Source: Chloroflexota bacterium
Lineage (GTDB): Bacteria > Chloroflexota > UBA11872
Length of the DNA stretch: 8,252 nt
Direction of reading: 5' to 3'
Assembly (NCBI GenBank): GCA_028875175.1
Contig: JAPPFO010000170.1
Coordinates: 1-8,252 of the forward strand
A program made the position numbers and the translations under genes. Below the pieces are notes generated by a model, which worked only from the letters and a program-made list of their open reading frames with translations, made no database searches and had not been told where the DNA came from. Position 1 is the first letter of the stretch; every line of letters begins with the position of its first letter. This document shows positions 1 through 5,729 of this stretch, in pieces.

Positions 1-1
1 T

Positions 2-668
2 AACACGGTCGCGGAGGCTACGGTGTTTCACGTTGACCTTGCGTCCCATGCCGCGCATGAGGCCAGGGCCTTGGAGTGGCTGAGTCCCGAAGAACGGGTG
101 CGTTCGGGTCGCTATCTGCATGCCGGATCCCGACGCCGGTTTGCCTTGTGCCGAGCGGCTCGCCTGTGATGGCCAACAGCTCACGTTCGGCACGTCCAGC
201 TATGGCAAACCGTTCGCCCAGGTCGATGAGATGCCGAATCCAATCAGTTTCAACGTCAGCCACGGCGGCAGCCACGGGTTGATCGCCGTCGCCCCGCACG
301 GGCGCCTTGGCGTGGATATTGAGGAACGCACCTCGCGCGACGACCTCAAGAGTCTCTCGGACGCAGTGTTGGGTCCGAACGAAGAACGCGAATTTGCGCT
401 GCTTCGCGGGAATCGAAGGACTCACTTCTTCTTCCGCATGTGGACGATGAAGGAAGCCCTCATTAAGGCGCTCGGTGTAGGCTTTTCGCAGGATCCGGCG
501 AAGTTCGAAGTGCCATTGGCAGTTCGTCGAGGCGCCAAAACTGGAATGCATAGGTTTCCCAACCTTCCACAGACCGAGTGGCGCGTCGACGACCTGGGAA
601 CCGGTGACTTCGCGGCCGCCGTCGCAATTGAAGCGAGCCCGCGGCGCAGCCAGATGTCGAGTGAGTAG
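2..668 (+). pseudogene. Sfp-type 4'-phosphopantetheinyl transferase, frameshifted and 5'-truncated by the window edge
   Basis: Enzymes of this family move phosphopantetheine from CoA to a serine of acyl- or peptidyl-carrier proteins, activating PKS, NRPS or fatty acid synthases in the cytoplasm. The C-terminal half (frame 3, about 170-668) is clear: GKP (204-212), FNVSHGG (around 252-272), the Mg-binding GVDIEE (309-326) and WTMKEALIK (441-467). The N-terminal half lies in frame 2 from the window edge: VFHVDLAS, then LSPEERVRSGRYL, then RRRFALCRAARL, ending at TGA 167-169. These are typical N-terminal Sfp motifs, so the gene changes frame between about 150 and 167. An ATG at 120 gives a 182-residue frame-3 ORF, but its first residues are out of frame with the family, so that start is spurious. 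The true start lies upstream of the window. Compared with the family, about 8-9 residues of the linking helix are missing at the break. A non-functional gene is likely; a sequencing error is the alternative. Confidence 0.85.
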
Positions 669-696
669 ACGCGAACTAGACTCTCCGCGCCCATCA

Positions 697-726
697 TTGA
701 CGTTTCGTGGACCAGTCGTCATGCAT
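697..726 (+). promoter_or_regulatory. weak candidate promoter for the alpha/beta hydrolase gene
   Basis: A good -35 hexamer TTGACG (697-702) is followed by a 17-18 base spacer and a poor -10 (CATGCAT, 720-726). It lies in the 108-bp gap upstream of the GTG start at 777. The -35 is convincing and the -10 is not, so this is tentative. Confidence 0.2.
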
Positions 727-776
727 TCGCGCACTTACGCTCGTTCACAGGTCTCCGGCCGAAAGAAGTCCAGGCT

Positions 777-1688
777 GTGACCACAGACTCGCAACCCATA
801 TGGAAGGTCCCCGAGCCCCTTGCAGTCCGCCAGGCAGACGTTGACGACGACACGGTCGTGATCCTGCGGCGACACGGCAACCCATCGGGCCCGCGCCTTG
901 TCCTCAGCCACGGGAATGGCCTCGCGATCGACCTTTACTACCCGTTTTGGTCACTTCTGGCCGACGACTTCGACCTCGTCGTTTACGACCTCCGGAATCA
1001 CGGCTGGAATGCCCTCAGTCCGCTCGAAGATCACAATGTTCCCACCCTCGTCCGCGACCATGACCGGATCCTCGAGGCAATTGACACGCATTTCGGGGAC
1101 AAGCCTAAGACCGGCGTCTTTCATTCGGTGTCGGCGTTGACAACGCTGCTCTCGCCGGCGAAAGGTAGTGGTCTTTCAGCGCTTGTCCTGTTTGATCCTC
1201 CGCTGTGCAGACCCGGCGCCAGCTATGAGGAATTCGATGCCGCCGCCATGCGAACCGCAGCTATGACCAGGCGGCGCACCGAGCTGTTTCAGTCGGTCGA
1301 CCAGTTCGCTGACCTCCTGAGCTTCGTGCCGACCTTTTACCGTTCGGTTCCCGGCACCTTCGATCTTGCCGCCCGCACGACGCTTCGAGAGCGCAAACAG
1401 CGGGACGGCTACGAACTGCGCTGTCCGCGCGATTACGAAGCGCAGATCGTTGACTACGCCAGCGCCTTTGCCGTGCTAGTGGACTTCGACGCTTTTCGCT
1501 GCCCGATCAAGGTTGTTGGAGCCGATCCGACCTTGCCCTACTCATACCTGCCAACCTTCGATCTGAGCCACGTACTCACGGTGGACTATGACTTTCTTCC
1601 GGAGACCACCCACTTCCTGCAGCTCGAACAGCCTGAAGCCTGCGCCGAATCGGTGCGTGAGTTCCTTGACCAGCTTGGCTCTGACTGA
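777..1688 (+). CDS. alpha/beta hydrolase fold protein
   Basis: A 303-residue cytoplasmic protein with the full alpha/beta hydrolase layout. An oxyanion-hole motif HGNG is at residues 45-48, followed by a YDLRNHG strand-turn at 70-76. The nucleophile-elbow serine is Ser117 in VFHSVSA. The probable acid is Asp250 (VVGADPT) and the catalytic histidine is His279 (ETTHFLQ). A cap region lies between about residues 145 and 235. The elbow lacks both glycines of the usual GxSxG: Phe115 and Ser119 sit in those places. There is no signal peptide. The GTG at 777 is the first usable start: the frame is open back to the phosphopantetheinyl transferase stop at 668 but holds no ATG, GTG or TTG there. The ribosome binding site is weak (GAAAGAAG about 8-10 bases upstream). 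The substrate cannot be read from the sequence. Proximity to a PPTase raises the idea of an editing thioesterase, but nothing specific supports it. Confidence 0.85.
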   Translation: MTTDSQPIWKVPEPLAVRQADVDDDTVVILRRHGNPSGPRLVLSHGNGLAIDLYYPFWSLLADDFDLVVYDLRNHGWNALSPLEDHNVPTLVRDHDRILEAIDTHFGDKPKTGVFHSVSALTTLLSPAKGSGLSALVLFDPPLCRPGASYEEFDAAAMRTAAMTRRRTELFQSVDQFADLLSFVPTFYRSVPGTFDLAARTTLRERKQRDGYELRCPRDYEAQIVDYASAFAVLVDFDAFRCPIKVVGADPTLPYSYLPTFDLSHVLTVDYDFLPETTHFLQLEQPEACAESVREFLDQLGSD

Positions 1689-1702
1689 CCCTCGCGCGCG
1701 AA

Positions 1703-3442
1703 TTACGGCAAGGCGTCGACCCTGACGGTAACGATGTCCAGGCCGTGATACTTCTGGTGTCGCACCGACGACGCGTAGTGTCGTAGCAGCCGGAACGATA
1801 TCTCTTCTGCATCTGGCAGTTCATTTTGCTCGGCCAGGTATGCGAGCCGATCTGCCAGGTTTTCTTCGTCCGAAGTCGCCACAAATTCCAGCTCGACAGA
1901 CCTGCCCTCCGGGCTCGCGCTAAGCACCAGGCGCGATGCTGGAGTCGTAGTCTCGTCGCCTGCTGGTTGGAGCAAGCTCGACACGGTCTCCTCGCCCGCC
2001 GAGCGCAGGCGTTCGGTCGAGGCGTCATCCCACTTCATCGATGTGGCAACGGCGTACAGGAAGGAGTCGATTCGCGGAAGGTCCGAGGTATCCAGTCGCG
2101 CTTCCAGTCGTTGACGCTTGGGCTTCGTGAAATTGAGAAACACGGTGAGACCAATTGCGGTGGCAGCGCCGGCGGTGATTCCGTTGCCGAGCAGCAGACT
2201 CCATGGAGGACCCACGATTCCGCCGAACACGTCGTTCTGATCGAAGCCGACGCCCATGGCAAAGCCGAGTCCGACAATGAGGGCTGTCTGAGCGTCCATG
2301 CCACCCCGCGTAACCGTGCGAAGTCCCTCAACAAATAGCATCCCGGTTGCCAGCAGCAAGAATGCCCCCATCACCGGTTTGGGAATCGTGAGCAGCAAGC
2401 CCGCAAGCTTCGGAAATACGGCCAGCAGGATCAGAATCGCCCCCATGGCGTATCCGACACGACGCGCCGCTACGCCGGTAAGCGAGATAAGCGACACGCT
2501 GGACGACGAATAGGCGGTTGTTGGCGGCGTTCCGGCCAGTCCCGAGAGCAGCATGCCCAGGCCACCCGCGTACAACGTCCCCTGGATGAGCCGAAAGTCG
2601 GTGGCCCGGGCCTGCCGCCGGCCGACTTGCTGTACGACCACTCCATCGCCGATGGCCTTGATTGCCTGGACTAGCGTTACCACCAGGAACATCGGTAGGA
2701 GCGCCAATATGCTCGGCGTGAGCGTCAGGTCCAGGCCCGGAAACCCGAGGGCCGGAATCCCGATCCACGCCGCGCGACCTAGCAGTTCGAGCTCGTAGAG
2801 ACCGAATGCCGTCGCTGTCAGACAGCCCGCTCCGATACCAATCAGCGGCGACCAGATGCGCCACAACTGAGGACCACGCAGCGCCAGCCCCACGGTAACC
2901 GCCAGTGTCACCGCCGCTACCAACGGTCCTGCGAATGGCGCCGCGTGCTGCGGCACTTCCTGTAGCCGGTCAAACGATATGTGCAGCAGAAGTACCGCGA
3001 TGAGCATCAGGACGGTGCCCGAAACGGCAGGCGTAATGATCCGCCGCAACAACGGCAGCCAGGTCCCTACGGCGAGGAAAAAGAACGACGAGAGTACGAC
3101 CAAGCTGGCGAGCGCCGCCGGTCCGCCCTCGGCTAACGCGATAACGGAAATTGCGATGAAATTCGGGGTAACCCCGGTAACCAGAACGTGGCTCAGACCT
3201 ACCCGCCCAAGCCGTGCCGCCTGCAGGATTGTGACCAGCCCGCTGACCATCAACGCCACGAAGACAGCCCACGTCAGGTACTGTTCATCCTGTCCTGTCG
3301 CGAGGGCGCTGACAGCCACCAGCAACACGATTGGCGCGAGCACCAACAACACGCCTTGCGCCCCGACCCCCACGGCCACCAACGGCGGACACGGCTCGTC
3401 GGGCTCATAGCGGATTGTGTCGTCTACGTCGACGGATCCCAC
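1703..3442 (-). CDS. NCS2-family (uracil/xanthine permease-like) transporter with C-terminal GHKL-like domain
   Basis: An inner-membrane transporter of about 579 residues. Residues below count from the upstream TTG at 3469; subtract 9 for the preferred GTG start at 3442, which has GGAGG (3450-3454) 7 bases upstream. Hydrophobic segments from about 30 to 446 fit the family's 14-helix fold. NCS2 signatures include GVTPNF near 99-104, AIGDG at 272-276, and TGVAARRVG at 331-339 after the substrate helix. Several residues that bind nucleobase in characterised members differ. The TM1 Gln-His pair is Gln38-Gly39, the TM8 glutamate position is Lys271, and the TM10 Glu/Gln-Asn pair is serine (about 323-324). 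Residues about 463-588 form a soluble tail that resembles an anti-sigma/GHKL ATPase-like fold (ERLRSAGEETVSSLL, then EISFRLLRHYASSVRH), without visible ATP-binding glycine boxes. Family membership is secure. A purine or pyrimidine substrate is not. The gene converges on the hydrolase gene with a 14-base gap and no obvious terminator. Confidence 0.88.
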   Translation of the reverse strand: MGSVDVDDTIRYEPDEPCPPLVAVGVGAQGVLLVLAPIVLLVAVSALATGQDEQYLTWAVFVALMVSGLVTILQAARLGRVGLSHVLVTGVTPNFIAISVIALAEGGPAALASLVVLSSFFFLAVGTWLPLLRRIITPAVSGTVLMLIAVLLLHISFDRLQEVPQHAAPFAGPLVAAVTLAVTVGLALRGPQLWRIWSPLIGIGAGCLTATAFGLYELELLGRAAWIGIPALGFPGLDLTLTPSILALLPMFLVVTLVQAIKAIGDGVVVQQVGRRQARATDFRLIQGTLYAGGLGMLLSGLAGTPPTTAYSSSSVSLISLTGVAARRVGYAMGAILILLAVFPKLAGLLLTIPKPVMGAFLLLATGMLFVEGLRTVTRGGMDAQTALIVGLGFAMGVGFDQNDVFGGIVGPPWSLLLGNGITAGAATAIGLTVFLNFTKPKRQRLEARLDTSDLPRIDSFLYAVATSMKWDDASTERLRSAGEETVSSLLQPAGDETTTPASRLVLSASPEGRSVELEFVATSDEENLADRLAYLAEQNELPDAEEISFRLLRHYASSVRHQKYHGLDIVTVRVDALP

Positions 3443-3449
3443 GACCGAA

Positions 3450-3455
3450 CCTCCA
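3450..3455 (-). promoter_or_regulatory. ribosome binding site deciding the permease start
   Basis: On the minus strand the sequence TGGAGG lies 7 bases before GTG at 3442-3440. The longer alternative begins with TTG at 3469, for which I see no comparable site, and adds only MDVRPGGSV. The shorter start is therefore preferred. Confidence 0.7.
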
Positions 3456-3524
3456 GGCCGAACATCCAATCGTCACGCCGCTGCCGCCAGCCGTGACGTC
3501 CGGGGTTAGACACAATCAACACAC

Positions 3525-3544
3525 TGCACATATTCGAGTGTGCA
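3525..3544. promoter_or_regulatory. inverted repeat, possible operator upstream of the permease
   Basis: Perfect 6-base arms TGCACA (3525-3530) and TGTGCA (3539-3544) flank an 8-base spacer. This size is typical of a dimeric repressor site. An overlapping second pairing (CACACT 3520-3525 with AGTGTG 3537-3542) extends the symmetry. It lies about 80-100 bases before the permease start, in what would be its leader. Regulator unknown. Confidence 0.35.
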
Positions 3545-3582
3545 ATCCATCCTGCGACAATCTCACAGCGGCTGCGCCTCGA

Positions 3583-3591
3583 ATCATATCA
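3583..3591 (-). promoter_or_regulatory. candidate extended -10 promoter for the permease gene
   Basis: On the minus strand the sequence TGATATGAT matches an extended -10 element (TGn followed by TATGAT, 5 of 6 to TATAAT). There is no good -35, as is usual for extended -10 promoters. Transcription from here would give a leader of roughly 130 bases containing the 3525-3544 inverted repeat. Confidence 0.3.
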
Positions 3592-3923
3592 GTGCTCGGC
3601 TAAGTGAATCCTCAGCCACACTATTGAAAGCAGCATCAAATGACTCTGCCGATACTCTCGCCAACGCGCAGTCTTCAACTCTCGCTCGATCCGATGCCTA
3701 TCCAACATGCGCTTGGTCGGTGGCGTAAGGCATAAGTCACTCTGACGTCACTTCGCTCGATTTTGTCCAGACACTCAGCATGGCTCGACTGGACGAAGAT
3801 GCCACATCTTTACAGAGGCATTCATGATTGTTCAATCTTCGGAAATATATCGCCACTGACTTCTAGCACTCTGATCGTTACACGAGCCATCATATCTATT
3901 CAAATGCCACTGCTATTTGGACT

Positions 3924-3956
3924 TAAGATCGGTGCGCAGTCATGATCTCGATCTTA
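3924..3956 (+). terminator. terminator-like hairpin inside the intergenic region
   Basis: Perfect 8-base arms TAAGATCG (3924-3931) and CGATCTTA (3949-3956) flank a 17-base loop and are followed by TTTCTTCG. The trailing T-rich run fits a weak intrinsic terminator on the plus strand, but no gene precedes it on that strand. It could end an unannotated small RNA or be a chance repeat. Confidence 0.25.
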
Positions 3957-4194
3957 TTTCTTCGATATGGCTGTCACTACAACCGCTTCTCTAGCAAGAC
4001 TGGACGGTGCATTGCGCCTGGAGACTGAACGTCTGTTACGCTCTGGCACCATTCGGCGGCGTTCAGATCCCGACTCTTAGCCGCACCCTATCGAGTGCCA
4101 ACTCCTATGATTGCCAGTGCTCGTCGGTCGGAGCCGACTCAGTCAGTATGAGTTGTCTTTCATGCACGACCCTCGGTCGGTCAATAAGCCCTTA

Positions 4195-4220
4195 GGTCAG
4201 CCGGATATAATGGTCAGTCG
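4195..4220 (+). promoter_or_regulatory. candidate nfeD-flotillin promoter flanked by direct repeats
   Basis: A perfect -10 hexamer TATAAT lies at 4206-4211, about 65 bases before the nfeD ATG. The -35 region (around 4183-4188) does not match TTGACA, suggesting activator dependence or a different sigma factor. Near-identical direct repeats bracket the hexamer 17 bases apart: GGTCAGCCG at 4195-4203 and GGTCAGTCG at 4212-4220. They could form a regulator site. This is the best promoter candidate for the downstream pair. Confidence 0.45.
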
Positions 4221-4274
4221 TCCCTGCTGGCCTACGGATGCGACGTTGACCTGTCTTCGCCTGTCTAAGCCACG

Positions 4275-5684
4275 ATGATGGTTGAGAAAGAACCTGCGTT
4301 AGCCACCCGTTATCCGTGCGGCCGCGGAATGCGTCTGTTTCGGTTAATCTGGATTCTCGCAATCATCGTTGCCACCCTAGCAATTGGATGGCAGTCGGCT
4401 GACGCCGCACGCGGGAATACACGGAGCGTCTTGGTCATCGATATCGATGATCAGATTGATCCGTTGTCCGTTGACTACATCTCGCGCGGACTCGACGAAG
4501 CTCGCAGCGAGGCGGCATCGCTTGTGGTCATACGGCTGGACACGCCGGGAGGCCTCCTCCAGTCCACCAGGGAGATTGTCGAGCTGATGTTCGAATCCCA
4601 CGTGCCGAACGCTGAATACGTCGCGCCCGCCGGAGCACGAGCCGCCTCGGCGGGGACCTTCTTGTTGGCCGCGTCAAACTTTGCCGTCATGGCGCCTGGA
4701 ACCAGCGTCGGCGCAGCATCTCCGGTTGGCTCGGGCGGCACGGAACTGCCGACCACACTTTCTCGAAAGGTGAGCGAAGGAACCCAGGCGTTCATTCGCA
4801 GCATCGCAGAGGTTCGCAGACGCAACGCCGCCGCCCTTGAGGTCACGGTTTCGAAAGCCGTCGCCTACTCGGCACAGGAGGCGCTCGACATCGGCATCGT
4901 CGACTTGGTTGCTCCGGACATGCAGACCTTACTCAATCAGCTTCACGGTCGCTCCGCGGAAACGGCCGGAGGCCGGGTTATAGTTTCGACAGCCGACGTC
5001 ACCGTACACCGGACAAGTCGCACGCTCGTCGAGCGAGTCGTCGAGGTCCTCGCTAACCCCAATGTAGTCCTCGCTCTCTTTCTGATCGGCGGTTTGGGCG
5101 TTCTCGTCGAACTGTCGTCTCCGGGACTGATTGCACCGGGGACAGTCGGCATTATTGCCTCCACCTTGGGACTTGTCGGATTCCTCAATCTCCCAGGTAG
5201 TTGGGGAGGTCTACTGCTGATAGCTATTGCTCTTGGTTTGTTCTATGCCGAAAGCGTCGCACCGGGGTTTAGCGTCTTCGGGGCGGGTGGAATCGTCGCC
5301 CTGCTGTTTGGCTCGATTTTCCTCTTCGGGAACTACTTCAGTCCCTCGGACTTGCCGGAGCCAAGTTATATGGTAAGTCCGGTCATGATTGCAATCACAA
5401 CTGCAGTCGCGGTTGTTGCTTGGGTGCTCTTCATCCGCTTTGTCAGAGCCGAGGGCGGAACGTCAGGCGGATTCCAAACCGAGGAAGAGATGAGTCTTGA
5501 AGGAGCTTGGGGTGTGGCCACGTCCGACCTGGAGCCATCGGGCAAAGTCAGGGTGGCCGACCAGGAATGGGCAGCGTCGACCGATCCCGGAAACTCTATC
5601 CGCGCCGGTGATGAAATTCGAGTACAAGGAGTCTATGGTCAGGTGCTCAAAGTCGAGAAGCTCTATCAGAAACGCAGGCGTTGA
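4275..5684 (+). CDS. nfeD: full-length NfeD membrane serine protease (NfeD1b type)
   Basis: A 469-residue membrane protein of the NfeD/ClpP-like family, partner of SPFH (stomatin/flotillin) proteins. Residues 19-45 form a signal peptide (MRLFRLIWILAIIV, then ADAA). Residues about 50-225 are an SppA/ClpP-fold protease domain: DTPGG at 89-93, the probable nucleophile Ser125 in AASAGTF, PGTSVGAASPV at 141-151, and the probable general base Lys194 in VSKAVAYSAQEAL. The Ser/Lys dyad is assigned by analogy with the archaeal NfeD protease. Residues about 258-390 hold several membrane helices. Residues about 408-463 form the C-terminal OB-fold (GKVRVADQEWAA, then IRAGDEIRVQGV). The ATG at 4275 lacks a clear ribosome binding site. 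The ATG at 4329 (Met19) places the signal peptide at the N-terminus and may be the true start. Flotillin follows 45 bases downstream on the same strand, so the two probably form an operon. Confidence 0.9.
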   Translation: MMVEKEPALATRYPCGRGMRLFRLIWILAIIVATLAIGWQSADAARGNTRSVLVIDIDDQIDPLSVDYISRGLDEARSEAASLVVIRLDTPGGLLQSTREIVELMFESHVPNAEYVAPAGARAASAGTFLLAASNFAVMAPGTSVGAASPVGSGGTELPTTLSRKVSEGTQAFIRSIAEVRRRNAAALEVTVSKAVAYSAQEALDIGIVDLVAPDMQTLLNQLHGRSAETAGGRVIVSTADVTVHRTSRTLVERVVEVLANPNVVLALFLIGGLGVLVELSSPGLIAPGTVGIIASTLGLVGFLNLPGSWGGLLLIAIALGLFYAESVAPGFSVFGAGGIVALLFGSIFLFGNYFSPSDLPEPSYMVSPVMIAITTAVAVVAWVLFIRFVRAEGGTSGGFQTEEEMSLEGAWGVATSDLEPSGKVRVADQEWAASTDPGNSIRAGDEIRVQGVYGQVLKVEKLYQKRRR

Positions 5685-5718
5685 ATCGGGCACAATGAAG
5701 GCCCGAACCAAACGACCC

Positions 5719-5723
5719 GGAGG
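5719..5723 (+). promoter_or_regulatory. strong ribosome binding site for flotillin
   Basis: GGAGG lies 6 bases before the ATG at 5730. It fixes the flotillin start and so confirms that the protein really begins without a transmembrane segment. Confidence 0.8.
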
Positions 5724-5729
5724 ACACCG

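Larger units (their letters stand above)
3443..4274. other. divergent intergenic region with no recognisable gene
   Basis: About 830 bases separate the permease (leftward) from nfeD (rightward). Base composition falls to roughly 42-43% GC in lines 3841-3960, counted by hand, against clearly GC-richer flanking genes. The short open frames here (60 to 62 codons) have no ribosome binding sites, no family resemblance and mixed composition, so I do not call them. I found no tRNA T-loop motif. The region holds the candidate promoters, inverted repeat and hairpin listed separately. A 9-base direct repeat, TCGCTCGAT, occurs at 3682-3690 and 3753-3761. A palindrome, TGACGTCA, lies at 3743-3750. A small RNA or decayed gene cannot be excluded. 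Confidence 0.6.

Noticed and set aside
18..734. 238-codon minus-strand open frame across the phosphopantetheinyl transferase
   Set aside because: It is antisense to a gene with clear family motifs, has low-complexity Arg/Ala/Gly composition, and matches no family.
669..776. Open frame with no stop between the phosphopantetheinyl transferase stop and the hydrolase, suggesting a former fusion
   Set aside because: The 108 bases contain no start codon, the encoded peptide resembles neither family, and both proteins have normal ends.
1685..1706. GCGCGCG-rich spacer between convergent hydrolase and permease genes as a terminator
   Set aside because: Only 14 bases long with no stem of useful length and no T-run.
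3682..3761. TCGCTCGAT direct repeat and nearby CTCTCGC copies as a possible iteron or CRISPR-like array
   Set aside because: Only two exact copies 71 bases apart and irregular spacing; chance is a sufficient explanation.
3763..3945. 60-codon plus-strand open frame in the intergenic region
   Set aside because: No ribosome binding site, no hydrophobic or domain pattern, and AT-rich non-coding composition.
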